A stretch of 64,000 bases of DNA from Bacteroidaceae bacterium. GTDB lineage: Bacteria; Bacteroidota; Bacteroidia; Bacteroidales; Bacteroidaceae. The notes under the pieces are model-generated. The model saw only the letters and a program-made list of their open reading frames with translations. It did not search any database and was not told where the DNA came from. Numbering within the stretch: position 1 is the stretch's first letter; each line of letters starts with the position of its first letter. The position numbers were made by a program, and so were the translations under genes. The stretch covers positions 1 through 64,000 of the forward strand of contig JAKSLR010000015.1 of assembly GCA_024401095.1 (NCBI GenBank). Direction: 5' to 3'. Below are positions 18,687 to 26,966 of this stretch, in pieces.

Positions 18687-20993
18687 TCAATGAGTAAGAG
18701 AATAAGGTTTCTCTTCTGCCTTTTTACCCCTATTTTTATTAGGGAGCTTGCTCATTTCAAACTCAAGCACTCCACCCTTTAAAATGTCTTCATGGGTAAT
18801 ATAAAGCTTTTCATAAACTCTACCATTTAACTTTACAGCCTTGACATAACGCTTAGAATCACTTACCCCTGGAGCCTTTACTTCAAAAACATGGCCATTT
18901 GAAAGTTCAAGCTTCATATATGGAAGATATGGAGCACCCAATACATATTCATTAGTTCCAGGGCAAACAGGATAAAAACCCAATGCAGTGAAAATATACC
19001 ACGCAGACATCTGTCCACAGTCATCATTTCCGCCTAAACCTCGCAGATTATTCTTATACATACGATTCATTATCTCACGCGTCCAATACTGGGTTTTCCA
19101 TGGCTCATTGGTCCAGGCATATAAATAGGGAATATGATGACTTGGTTCATTTCCATGCACATACCCGCCTATGAGACAATCAATGGTAATATCCTCATTC
19201 TCCTCATAATATTTAGGGTCAAGATTCTGATAAAACAGTTCATCAAGTTTTGCACGAAAAGCTTTCTCCCCTCCCATAAGCTTCATTACACCAAATACAT
19301 CGTGTGGTACATGGAAAGAAAAATTCCAGGAATTACCTTCTATAAAACCTTCACCAAAGGTCTGTTTTACATCAAAATCAGGCTTAAAAACGCCTGTCCT
19401 ATCCTTTGGACGAGCAAACCCTATGGATGGATCATAGATATTACGGTAATTTAATGCACGGCTGTAATAACGCTCAGCTGTCTTCTTATCTCCTGCTTTT
19501 AAGGCAGCTTGATAGATAGTCCAATCATCATAACAGTATTCTAGTGTATTTGATGCCGAGGTACTACTAGCTTCCAGTGGTACATATCCCATTTTCAGAT
19601 AATCTTTCATTCCATCCAGATAATCAACATTGGAAGTAGAAACCATAGCTTTAAGAGCCTCATTTTGTGGAATTTTCAGTCCTTTAGTCAATGCATCGGA
19701 TAGAACAGAAACGGCATGATATCCACTCATACACCAGTTATCATTAGCCATATGACTCCACACAGGGAGCAAGCCATGTACACTCTGCTGTTGATGCGCA
19801 ATCATAGACAAAGCCATGTCTTGAGCAGCCTGAGGTTTCATGAGTAACAGGAATGGATGTTCTGCTCTATAAGTATCCCAAAGGGAAAATACTGTATAGT
19901 TAGTAAATCCCTTCGCCTGATGCAGGTTTTGGTCCAGTCCCCTATACACCCCGTCAATATCCATATACACAGATGGATTTATAAGTGTATGATAATAAGA
20001 TGTATAAAACATTTCCTTCTGATCTTGAGTCCCTTCAACCTTTATAGTTGACAGCTCTTTTCTCCAAGCTTCATCGGCATTCTTTACCAATTGTTCAAAC
20101 GACTTTCCTTCAGCCTCTGCTCTTAGATTTTTCAAAGCTCCTTCTGTACTTGTAGCCGACAGAGCTACCTTGATTTCCAAGGGATCATTCCCTTCAAATT
20201 CAAAATAGGACACAACTTTCCGCCCAGCCATCTCAGGGAAATTTTCATTCACAGGGAATTTACGCCAGAAACCTTTATAAGACTGTGGTTGCAGGTCTTC
20301 ATAACCATAATTATTGATAGGCTTAGACAATGAAACGGCAAAATACGTGTAATTTGTACGTGCCCATCCATTCGTTATTCGCATACCTGTCAGCAGTGTA
20401 TCATTCTCTACCCTGATAGAAGCCCATAAGGTTTTACCATCATAATTATAAATACCATGATTCAAGTCCACGATGATACGCTGATTCTCCCCTTTCGGAT
20501 AAGCATAACGGTGCACACCAACGTGTTGCGTAGCCGTTAATTCGGCTTTTACGCCATAATCTTCTAATACAACGCTATAATAACCAGGAACAGCCTTCTC
20601 TGTAGCATGATTTATACGTGAGCGGTATCCGTTTTGAGGGTGCTCTGCAGTACCAGGATTCAGTTGGAGTTTTCCTGTTGTAGGCATAATGAGGATATCA
20701 CCCAAATCCGAATGCCCTGTACCGCTGAAATGGGTATGGCTAAAACCCACGATAGTATTATCAGTATGCTGATAACCAGCACAATAATCATAGGCCCGAG
20801 GTTGATATACTCCATTAATATTATGAGGAATTGTGTCAGTATCTGGACTTAGCTGCACAATACCAAAAGGAACACACGCACCAGGGAAAGTATGTCCCAT
20901 ACCTTCTGTGCCAATCATCGGATTCACAAATTCTGTCTGTGCCATAGCTACTGCACTCAATCCCATGGCCAGAATAAAAACGAACACTCTCAT
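18687..20993 (-). CDS. GH92 family alpha-mannosidase
   Basis: A 768-residue secreted glycoside hydrolase. The signal peptide is MRVFVFILAMGLSAVAMAQ, followed by the GH92 opening FVNPMIGTEGMGHTFPGA and the conserved GNDDCGQMSAWYIFTALGFY segment near the C-terminus. GH92 enzymes are calcium-dependent inverting exo-alpha-mannosidases (mostly alpha-1,2, also 1,3, 1,4 or 1,6) used on host N-glycans or yeast mannan. I chose ATG 20993 over the upstream in-frame ATG 21086, because the signal peptide begins here and a -7 box sits at 21016-21023. Linkage specificity cannot be read from sequence. GH125 on the opposite strand nearby is a plausible partner. Confidence 0.93.
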   Translation of the reverse strand: MRVFVFILAMGLSAVAMAQTEFVNPMIGTEGMGHTFPGACVPFGIVQLSPDTDTIPHNINGVYQPRAYDYCAGYQHTDNTIVGFSHTHFSGTGHSDLGDILIMPTTGKLQLNPGTAEHPQNGYRSRINHATEKAVPGYYSVVLEDYGVKAELTATQHVGVHRYAYPKGENQRIIVDLNHGIYNYDGKTLWASIRVENDTLLTGMRITNGWARTNYTYFAVSLSKPINNYGYEDLQPQSYKGFWRKFPVNENFPEMAGRKVVSYFEFEGNDPLEIKVALSATSTEGALKNLRAEAEGKSFEQLVKNADEAWRKELSTIKVEGTQDQKEMFYTSYYHTLINPSVYMDIDGVYRGLDQNLHQAKGFTNYTVFSLWDTYRAEHPFLLLMKPQAAQDMALSMIAHQQQSVHGLLPVWSHMANDNWCMSGYHAVSVLSDALTKGLKIPQNEALKAMVSTSNVDYLDGMKDYLKMGYVPLEASSTSASNTLEYCYDDWTIYQAALKAGDKKTAERYYSRALNYRNIYDPSIGFARPKDRTGVFKPDFDVKQTFGEGFIEGNSWNFSFHVPHDVFGVMKLMGGEKAFRAKLDELFYQNLDPKYYEENEDITIDCLIGGYVHGNEPSHHIPYLYAWTNEPWKTQYWTREIMNRMYKNNLRGLGGNDDCGQMSAWYIFTALGFYPVCPGTNEYVLGAPYLPYMKLELSNGHVFEVKAPGVSDSKRYVKAVKLNGRVYEKLYITHEDILKGGVLEFEMSKLPNKNRGKKAEEKPYSLTH

Positions 20994-21015
20994 ATTATAT
21001 TTGTTTATGTGGCTG

Positions 21016-21023
21016 CAAATATA
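21016..21023 (-). promoter_or_regulatory. -7 box (TATATTTG) of the GH92 gene
   Basis: A TAnnTTTG match 22 bases before ATG 20993. It places transcription start after ATG 21086 and so supports the shorter GH92 protein. Confidence 0.55.
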
Positions 21024-21079
21024 CAAAAAAACATTGTATGGAAAGAATTTCCACATCGCTGCATTTACATGACAACAAA

Positions 21080-21111
21080 CTTGCATATAATAAGGAAAAG
21101 TACTAACTTTG
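21080..21111 (+). promoter_or_regulatory. Promoter of the thioredoxin-like gene
   Basis: A -33-like CTTG at 21080-21083 and TAACTTTG at 21104-21111, spaced by 20 bases, the spacing seen at other promoters in this window. Confidence 0.65.
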
Positions 21112-21142
21112 TCGCATTATTTAGTAACTGATAATTAAGAAA

Positions 21143-21643
21143 ATGAAAAAAGTATTCTCTCTTCTTTGTGCATTGATGTTCTGTGCTATGTCATTTGCAC
21201 AGGCTGATGCAGCTCCTACTATTCCTGTAGGTCAGATGGCTCCAGAAATTGCTATGCCAACCCTAAAGGGTGATGTTGTAAAGTTAAGCGACATGAAAGG
21301 CAAGTTCGTTGTGGTTGATTTCTGGGCTAGCTGGTGTGGAGATTGCCGCCGCGAAACCCCTGCTTTAGTTGAATTATACAAAGAATACAATCCTAAAGGT
21401 GTAGAATTTCTAGGTGTTTCTTTTGATACAGAAGCAGAAAAGATGACTGCAGCCGTAGAAAAGTATCAAATTCCATGGACTCAGGTTTCTGAATTGAAGA
21501 AATGGAAGGAAACAGAAATTGACAAGGTTTATCAGTTGAAATGGATTCCTTCATTTTACATTATCTGTCCAGAAGGAAAGGTTGTAGGCTTCGCTACCAC
21601 TGCAGAAGGAGTAAAAGAGGCTTTGGCAAAAGTTATAAAGTAA
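21143..21643 (+). CDS. TlpA-like thioredoxin-fold protein, secreted
   Basis: A 166-residue protein with a cleavable signal peptide (ending MSFAQADA) and a TlpA/AhpC-TSA-type thioredoxin domain. The redox site is WCGDC in FWASWCGDCRRETP, and the cis-Pro region is WIPSFYII. It would act in the periplasm as a thiol-disulfide reductase, perhaps keeping envelope protein cysteines reduced or serving cytochrome maturation. A hairpin terminator follows, so it is probably transcribed alone. The partner is unknown. Confidence 0.9.
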   Translation: MKKVFSLLCALMFCAMSFAQADAAPTIPVGQMAPEIAMPTLKGDVVKLSDMKGKFVVVDFWASWCGDCRRETPALVELYKEYNPKGVEFLGVSFDTEAEKMTAAVEKYQIPWTQVSELKKWKETEIDKVYQLKWIPSFYIICPEGKVVGFATTAEGVKEALAKVIK

Positions 21644-21663
21644 GCATTTAACGATAATAATAA

Positions 21664-21695
21664 AAGGGTTAGAATCCGAAAGAATTCTAGCCCTT
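21664..21695 (+). terminator. Terminator-like hairpin after the thioredoxin-like gene
   Basis: A 12-bp stem with one G-T pair: AAGGGTTAGAAT (21664-21675) and ATTCTAGCCCTT (21684-21695). The T-tract after it is poor (CATTTAG). It lies 20 bases before the helicase start. Confidence 0.65.
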
Positions 21696-21717
21696 CATTT
21701 AGTTCTATAAGTTAAGC

Positions 21718-23046
21718 GTGGATTTTTACGATTTAGATTTAGACGACAGTGTTCTGGATGCCCTGGATGCCATGAACTTTCAGGAATGTACACCTGTACA
21801 GGAGCACTGTATTCCTAAAATCCTTGATGGTCATGACCTAATAGGTGTAGCTCAGACCGGAACAGGTAAAACAGCAGCCTATCTGCTGCCCGTCATCAGT
21901 AAATTGGTACAAGGAAATTACCCGGAAGATGCCATTAACTGCGTCATTATGTCACCCACCCGTGAGCTGGCTCAACAAATAGACCAGCAAATGGAAGGTT
22001 TTTCTTACTACGTTCCCATCAGCAGTGTAGCTGTTTACGGAGGTAACGATGGCATACGCTATGAACAGGAAAAACGAAGCATGCGTATGGGAGCAGATAT
22101 GTTAATAGCAACACCTGGCAGACTCATTAGTCACTTAAGTTTGAACAATGTAGATCTCTCCCGTGTATCATTTTTTATTTTAGATGAAGCAGACCGTATG
22201 CTTGACATGGGATTCAAAGATGATATCATGCAGATAGTCAAGGCTTTGCCAAAAGAACGCCAGACAATTATGTTTTCTGCTACAATGCCAAAGGAGATTC
22301 AAGACATGGCAAAAACCATTCTGAATAATCCTGTTGAAATTAAATTGGCAGTTTCAAAACCAGCAGAAAAAATACAGCAATCTGCCTATGTGTGCTATGA
22401 GCCACAAAAGTTAGGAATCATACAAGAAATCTTCAGTAAAGAGAAATCGGAAAGAGTCATTATTTTTGCTGGCAGTAAATTAAAGGTAAAAGAAGTAACC
22501 AAATCACTGAAGCGTTTGAAAGTTAATGTAGGAGAAATGCATAGTGACCTGGATCAGGCTCAACGTGATGAGGTTATGAGAAACTTCAAGAATAATCATA
22601 TTGATGTACTGGTTGCTACCGATATTGTTGCCCGAGGCATAGACATCGATGACATCACTTTGGTAATCAATTACGACGTACCGCATGACGCAGAAGATTA
22701 TGTACACCGCATTGGTAGAACTGCACGTGCAAACAGAGATGGTCGGGCCATTACTTTTGTAAGTAAGGATGAAATACGAAATTTCAAACAGATTGAACGT
22801 TTTCTGGAAAAAGAAATCACCAAAAATCCTCTTCCTGATAAACTTGGTGAAGCACCAAGTTATTCCATGACAAAAGAAGCTGGGAAACATCCACGCAACA
22901 AGAAAAAACGGACATCAAAAAAGAAACCAATTACTCCGGAGAGTTCTTTACCTTCTGCAGAAAAAAAGGATAATAAAAAACGCCGGAAGTATCACAAAAT
23001 GAAATCTACAGAGAATAAACCAACAGAAGTAAAAGAAAGTAAGTAA
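21718..23046 (+). CDS. DEAD-box RNA helicase (RhlE-like)
   Basis: A 442-residue ATP-dependent RNA helicase. It has a Q motif (CTPVQEHCIP), Walker A AQTGTGKT (45-52), PTRELA, DEAD in FILDEADRMLDMGF, FSATMP, ARGIDI and HRIGRTAR, followed by a Lys/Arg-rich tail of about 65 residues that likely binds RNA. The family remodels rRNA or mRNA structure in the cytoplasm. The start is GTG 21718, just after the thioredoxin terminator hairpin; no ATG fits, because the Q motif begins near residue 25. Confidence 0.93.
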   Translation: MDFYDLDLDDSVLDALDAMNFQECTPVQEHCIPKILDGHDLIGVAQTGTGKTAAYLLPVISKLVQGNYPEDAINCVIMSPTRELAQQIDQQMEGFSYYVPISSVAVYGGNDGIRYEQEKRSMRMGADMLIATPGRLISHLSLNNVDLSRVSFFILDEADRMLDMGFKDDIMQIVKALPKERQTIMFSATMPKEIQDMAKTILNNPVEIKLAVSKPAEKIQQSAYVCYEPQKLGIIQEIFSKEKSERVIIFAGSKLKVKEVTKSLKRLKVNVGEMHSDLDQAQRDEVMRNFKNNHIDVLVATDIVARGIDIDDITLVINYDVPHDAEDYVHRIGRTARANRDGRAITFVSKDEIRNFKQIERFLEKEITKNPLPDKLGEAPSYSMTKEAGKHPRNKKKRTSKKKPITPESSLPSAEKKDNKKRRKYHKMKSTENKPTEVKESK

Positions 23047-23067
23047 AACCTCATAAAACCTAAACAC

Positions 23068-24480
23068 ATGAAAAAACACTATCTTGCAACCTTTCTGTTT
23101 GCTTTGAGCATGTTGCACACCCCTCAGGCCATAGCACAGAACACGCCAGGCGATCAACGTCCTAGCATACAAGATCGTAATTTTACCTCAAAAAGCGTAG
23201 AGAAGCTCATTCTTGAGGTAAGTAAGATCATTAAAGATCAGAAACTTCGTGAAATGTTCCAGAACTGCTATCCAAACACATTGGATACAACTGTAAAATT
23301 TCAGTTAGTAAACGGGAAACCCGATACCTTTGTTATCACGGGTGACATAGATGCCATGTGGTTGCGTGACTCTTCTGCACAAGTCTGGCCATATCTTCAA
23401 TTGCTCAAGAACGATAAGGAACTGCAGAATCTAGTAGCAGGACTTATCAATCGTCAGGCTGCCTGTATTTTAATTGATCCATATGCAAATGCCTTCAATG
23501 CAGGACCTACAGGCAGTCAGTGGGAAAGTGACCATACAGCTATGAAAAAAGAACTGCATGAGCGAAAATGGGAAATTGATTCTCTCTGCTACCCTATCCG
23601 TATAGCCTATTATTACTGGTTGCTCACCGGTGATGTATCAGTCTTTGGCGAAGACTGGCACAAAGCCATGGAAAATGTCTTGAAAACTTTCAAAGAGCAG
23701 CAAAGAAAAGAAAATCTGGGTCCATATAAGTTCCAGAGACTTACTACAGTACCTACAGATAGCCAGATTAACGGTGGTTATGGCGCACCAGTAAAACCTG
23801 TTGGCTTAATTGCATCTTCATTCAGACCATCTGATGATGCGACACAATATCCATTCCTTATTCCATCTAATATGTTTGCTGTTGTTTCATTAAGACAGCT
23901 GGCAGAGATTGAGACCAAGGTATATAAGAATACTTCTTTTGCCCAAAATTGCATAGATTTGGCAAATGAAGTAGATGCAGCGATTCAGAAACATGCTGTT
24001 GTCAATCATCCTGTATGTGGAAAAATCTATGCATTTGAAGTAGATGGCTATGGAAATGCACTTTGCATGGATGACGCAAACGTTCCAAGTCTTTTAGGTG
24101 TACCTTATTTAGGATATTGTAAAGCAGACGATAGTATCTACCAAAACACCCGCAAGTTTGTCTGGAGTGAGAATAACCCTTATTTCTTTAAGGGAAAAAG
24201 TGGTGAAGGAATCGGTGGCCCTCATGTAGGTTTAAAATTTGCTTGGCCAATGAGTATGATTATGAAAGGATTAACCTCTAATGATGCAAATGAATTGAGG
24301 GATTGCCTTAAAAATTTAAGAAATACGGATGGAAATACCGGTTTCATGCATGAAGCCTTCCATGTAGAAGATCATACCAAGTTTACCCGTTCTTGGTTTG
24401 CATGGGCCAATACACTTTTTGGTGAATTAGTAGTGAAAATTTATAAAGAACATCCTGAAATCCTTAAAGAAAACTTCTAA
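23068..24480 (+). CDS. GH125 exo-alpha-1,6-mannosidase
   Basis: A 470-residue protein with a signal peptide (ending PQAIAQ) and the GH125 (formerly DUF1237) catalytic region: GDIDAMWLRDSSAQVWPY, PYANAFNAGP, CYPIRIAYYYWLLTGD and MHEAFHVEDHTKFTRSWFAW. The family removes alpha-1,6-linked mannose from N-glycans or mannan with inversion. It starts 21 bases after the helicase stop and its TAA overlaps the next ATG by one base (TAATG), so it is translationally coupled to the phosphatase-family lipoprotein downstream. Confidence 0.93.
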   Translation: MKKHYLATFLFALSMLHTPQAIAQNTPGDQRPSIQDRNFTSKSVEKLILEVSKIIKDQKLREMFQNCYPNTLDTTVKFQLVNGKPDTFVITGDIDAMWLRDSSAQVWPYLQLLKNDKELQNLVAGLINRQAACILIDPYANAFNAGPTGSQWESDHTAMKKELHERKWEIDSLCYPIRIAYYYWLLTGDVSVFGEDWHKAMENVLKTFKEQQRKENLGPYKFQRLTTVPTDSQINGGYGAPVKPVGLIASSFRPSDDATQYPFLIPSNMFAVVSLRQLAEIETKVYKNTSFAQNCIDLANEVDAAIQKHAVVNHPVCGKIYAFEVDGYGNALCMDDANVPSLLGVPYLGYCKADDSIYQNTRKFVWSENNPYFFKGKSGEGIGGPHVGLKFAWPMSMIMKGLTSNDANELRDCLKNLRNTDGNTGFMHEAFHVEDHTKFTRSWFAWANTLFGELVVKIYKEHPEILKENF

Positions 24481-25355
24481 TGAATAAAAGACTTTTTTAT
24501 ATGGCAATTGCTGCAGTGAGCTTTCTTTTAGAAGCTTGTACTAATCAGCCTCAAGTAACATCAGAAACTGACATCGATTTGAATTGGTGCACATTCAATA
24601 TACGCTATGATGAGCCAAATGACAGTTTGAATAATTGGAAGTATCGTAAAGATACGGTTGCATCTTTCATTAAGGCACAAGATCTTGATGTCATTGGTAT
24701 GCAAGAAGTCCTCCATCATCAACTGAACGACATGTTGGAAAGACTTCCAGAATATGCAGCCATTGGTGTTGGCCGTGATGATGGAGCTACCAAAGGAGAG
24801 TATTCCTGCCTCCTTTACAAGAAAGACCGTTTTGACGTTCTGGAAAGTAATACATTCTGGCTCTCCCAATATCCAGACAGCATTGGATTTATCGGATGGG
24901 ATGGTGCCTGTCCTCGTATTGCTACATGGGCTAAATTCCAAGACAAAGAAACGGGCAAGATTTTCATGGCTGTAAACACCCACTTTGACCATGTTGGTGT
25001 AGAAGCAAGAAAAAACAGTGCTCTTATGATTATCGACAAGATTAAGGAAATTGTCGGAGACCAGCCTGCTGTAGTTACAGGAGACTTCAACATCAATGAC
25101 CAAGACGAAGCGTATGAGACAATCACAACCAATGAATTTGTTCTTTTAGATTCCTATAAGACTTCTGAAACGGTTGAGGGTGTAAATTACACCTACCATG
25201 GTTGGGGAAAAGCAAAGGATGATTTTAAAAAGATTGATTTCATCTTTATTACGCCAAACATAAAGGCAAAAAAGACAATTATCCCAGAAGAGCCAAAAAC
25301 GGAATGGGGCTTTATATCTGATCACAACCCTGTTGTTACCTCCATTTCATTCTAA
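24480..25355 (+). CDS. Endonuclease/exonuclease/phosphatase family lipoprotein
   Basis: A 291-residue lipoprotein (SFLLEAC, lipidated Cys20) with an EEP fold: FNIRYD, IGMQEVLHHQ (metal-binding Glu), GDFNIND and the terminal SDHNPV. The same fold covers DNases, sphingomyelinases, inositol phosphatases and other phosphodiesterases. Secreted Bacteroidales members often sit next to mannan-degrading enzymes, so cleaving a phosphate from phosphomannan or a glycolipid is an attractive guess but unproven. It is coupled to GH125 through TAATG. Confidence 0.85.
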   Translation: MNKRLFYMAIAAVSFLLEACTNQPQVTSETDIDLNWCTFNIRYDEPNDSLNNWKYRKDTVASFIKAQDLDVIGMQEVLHHQLNDMLERLPEYAAIGVGRDDGATKGEYSCLLYKKDRFDVLESNTFWLSQYPDSIGFIGWDGACPRIATWAKFQDKETGKIFMAVNTHFDHVGVEARKNSALMIIDKIKEIVGDQPAVVTGDFNINDQDEAYETITTNEFVLLDSYKTSETVEGVNYTYHGWGKAKDDFKKIDFIFITPNIKAKKTIIPEEPKTEWGFISDHNPVVTSISF

Positions 25356-25367
25356 ACTGAATCAACG

Positions 25368-25406
25368 AGAAAGGCACTTGATCAATGTATGATTAAGTGC
25401 CTTTCT
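25368..25406. terminator. Bidirectional terminator between the EEP lipoprotein and Fur-family genes
   Basis: A perfect 12-bp stem AGAAAGGCACTT (25368-25379)/AAGTGCCTTTCT (25395-25406) between convergent genes. Confidence 0.8.
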
Positions 25407-25408
25407 TA

Positions 25409-25849
25409 TTAAACCTTATATAATTTGGGTTTATCCAATTTCAAATGATGTGTGCATTCCGCACATACACCTTTTACCAAATATTCAATATGCTGTACAA
25501 GGAAACCTTCTGGTAAGCTCACCATGGGAACCTGTTGGTTCTTGAGACAGAATGTACGATGGCAAATACTACAAGTCAAATGTACATGGTCTACATGGTG
25601 ATCAGAATCAGCACATGTACAAAGACAGTATTTCTTTGATCCACTACCATCATCTATCTCATGCAACATATCATGCTCGAGAAACAAACTGATGGAACGA
25701 AATATCGTTGATTTATCAATGCTCAACAACTTATCTTCTAAATCAGAAAGGCTAAATGCCCATTGCATTTGCTGCATGGTTTTCCAAACCAATCTGCGGA
25801 CAGTTGTCAAACGAATTTCTTTTTTCTTGAACAATTCCTCATCAGTCAT
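25409..25849 (-). CDS. Fur family metal-responsive regulator
   Basis: A 146-residue Fur-fold repressor. It has an N-terminal winged helix (LTTVRRLVWKTMQQ, DKSTIFRSISLFLEHDMLHE) and a C-terminal metal-binding dimerisation domain with HHVDHVHLTCSICHR and CAECTHH, giving two CxxC pairs for structural zinc. The sequence does not separate Fur, Zur and PerR types; the His-rich region and short length resemble Zur-like members. Its own -7 box lies inside a TATCTTT-TTGC-AAAGATA palindrome, which suggests autoregulation. Confidence 0.9.
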   Translation of the reverse strand: MTDEELFKKKEIRLTTVRRLVWKTMQQMQWAFSLSDLEDKLLSIDKSTIFRSISLFLEHDMLHEIDDGSGSKKYCLCTCADSDHHVDHVHLTCSICHRTFCLKNQQVPMVSLPEGFLVQHIEYLVKGVCAECTHHLKLDKPKLYKV

Positions 25850-25859
25850 AGTAAAAAAC

Positions 25860-25877
25860 TATCTTTTTGCAAAGATA
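25860..25877 (-). promoter_or_regulatory. Promoter -7 box and candidate operator of the Fur-family gene
   Basis: A perfect 7-bp inverted repeat TATCTTT-TTGC-AAAGATA (25860-25877). Its right arm, read on the minus strand with the adjoining G, is the -7 box TATCTTTG (25870-25877). A dimeric repressor here would block RNA polymerase. That Fur itself binds it is inference. Confidence 0.5.
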
Positions 25878-25995
25878 ATCTATTTACCGCATTATAAAGC
25901 ATTTCTTTCATATAGAATCTTGATTTGAGTCAAAAAAAGCACTGTTACCGCACACATTTCATAAAAAAGATATGGTCATTACAAAGAAACATCCA

Positions 25996-26003
25996 TATCT
26001 TTG
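25996..26003 (+). promoter_or_regulatory. -7 box (TATCTTTG) of the small-ORF transcript
   Basis: An exact TAnnTTTG match, about 100 bases before the first small ORF. The -33 region is poor (ATGG/TGGT at the expected place). Confidence 0.6.
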
Positions 26004-26062
26004 CACCAGCAAAACGAGAGAAAACGGTTCCTAAGGATAACAAAGAAAAGAATAACAGAATA

Positions 26063-26086
26063 ATGAAGGGACCTAGTATTAATTAA
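26063..26086 (+). other. Very short leader ORF (MKGPSIN), doubtful
   Basis: Seven codons from ATG 26063 to TAA 26086, between the -7 box and the 31-residue ORF. It could be a leader peptide or chance. Confidence 0.2.
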
Positions 26087-26105
26087 ATTATAGGAGATTA
26101 GAATT

Positions 26106-26201
26106 ATGAAAAAGGTAACTAAGATTTTTAAGAAAATGAATGAGATGGATCCAATGATTTGGGGTTACTCTATGCTTTACAATACTCCAAACAAGAAATA
26201 A
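26106..26201 (+). CDS. Small basic peptide, 31 residues
   Basis: ATG 26106 to TAA 26201 encodes MKKVTKIFKKMNEMDPMIWG followed by an 11-residue tail, YSMLYNTPNKK. It is Lys- and Met-rich with a Trp/Tyr-rich centre and no membrane-length segment. Support for being real: an AGGAG(A) ribosome site at 26092-26097, 8 bases before the ATG and unusual in this genome, where almost no gene has one; a -7 box upstream; and a shared terminator downstream. I do not recognise the family. A basic N-terminal amphipathic half could bind nucleic acid or membrane; this is speculation. Confidence 0.55.
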   Translation: MKKVTKIFKKMNEMDPMIWGYSMLYNTPNKK

Positions 26202-26250
26202 TCCAATCTTTGTGAGAAACAGTTTTATATTTGTTGAACAATTAACTATT

Positions 26251-26367
26251 ATGAATATGAAACTTTTTAAAAACAGTAAAAAAAGTGTAAAACGTGCAGC
26301 AAAGTGGTACTTTGAAAGTGTATCACAAGTCTATAAAATGACCGAGTACAACCGCTTTTGGATGTAA
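26251..26367 (+). CDS. Small basic peptide, 38 residues
   Basis: ATG 26251 to TAA 26367. It starts MNMKLFKNSKKSVKRAAKWY and ends VYKMTEYNRFWM. It has about nine Lys/Arg in the first 18 residues, then an aromatic C-terminal half ending in FWM. The start may be the second Met (26257). No clear Shine-Dalgarno sequence. It is the second ORF of a short transcript ending at the hairpin at 26391-26420. The family is not recognised. Its basic, aromatic composition resembles that of the 31-residue peptide, although the sequences do not align well. Confidence 0.55.
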   Translation: MNMKLFKNSKKSVKRAAKWYFESVSQVYKMTEYNRFWM

Positions 26368-26390
26368 GCACAACAAAAAAATAATGTCAT

Positions 26391-26420
26391 ACTCCCACCT
26401 TCAACGGTGGGAGTTTTTTA
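26391..26420 (+). terminator. Terminator of the small-ORF transcript
   Basis: ACTCCCACC (26391-26399) pairs with GGTGGGAGT (26406-26414) over a 6-base loop, followed by TTTTTT. A strong intrinsic terminator 24 bases after the second small ORF. Confidence 0.9.
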
Positions 26421-26438
26421 TTTCTCGACAAATTATTG

Positions 26439-26446
26439 TATTTTTG
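26439..26446 (+). promoter_or_regulatory. -7 box (TATTTTTG) of the GYF-domain gene
   Basis: A TAnnTTTG match 22 bases before the ATG at 26469, just after the small-ORF terminator. Confidence 0.55.
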
Positions 26447-26468
26447 CAATAGATTTATTTAAAATACC

Positions 26469-26966
26469 ATGAATTACTTCGTACTTCTTAACGATGAGCG
26501 TAGAGGACCATACACTCTTGAAGAACTTGCAAAAAAATATATCACAGAAGATGTACTAGTTTGGCATGAAGGAATGGATGGATGGGAAAAGGCTGGTAAA
26601 CTAGAAGAGTTAAAGAGCATAATAAAACAAATGCCACCCGAACCTCCCCGCTTTAAAATCCTAAAAAACTGGCTGACAGAATCAATAGCAGCAACAGCAA
26701 TATGCGCCGTTTTATCCTATATTCCAATGTTCCAGTTCTGCCTATTGGCCGTTCCTTTTGGAGGAATTGCCATTTTCAAAGCACTGAAAGTACAGGAATT
26801 TCAGCGAAAAAGTAATACTGAATTAGCCAGACATTATGCAGAAGAAGCGCGTAAATGGACAATATGGTGTCTATTTGCAGGCGTTGTAGCATGCATTTTT
26901 GCCCTTATTGGCATGATTCTTTTATTCACTTTAGGTGCTTTTCTCTGGGAGAAATTTCCATTTTAA
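26469..26966 (+). CDS. GYF_2-domain protein with CD225/dispanin-like membrane region
   Basis: A 165-residue protein. Residues 1-50 are a GYF_2 domain (DUF4339: YFVLLNDERRGPYTLEELA and VWHEGMDGWEKAG), then a Pro linker and two membrane helices (about 71-105 and 133-157) arranged as in CD225/dispanin proteins. Such proteins are common in Bacteroidetes; GYF domains bind proline-rich peptides, but no bacterial role is established. It converges with maf, overlapping by 4 bases. Confidence 0.82.
   Translation: MNYFVLLNDERRGPYTLEELAKKYITEDVLVWHEGMDGWEKAGKLEELKSIIKQMPPEPPRFKILKNWLTESIAATAICAVLSYIPMFQFCLLAVPFGGIAIFKALKVQEFQRKSNTELARHYAEEARKWTIWCLFAGVVACIFALIGMILLFTLGAFLWEKFPF

Noticed and set aside
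25409..26966. Toxin-antitoxin assignment for the two small peptides
   Set aside because: Neither peptide shows a hydrophobic membrane segment or an antisense RNA promoter typical of type I systems. Kept as an open question rather than a call.
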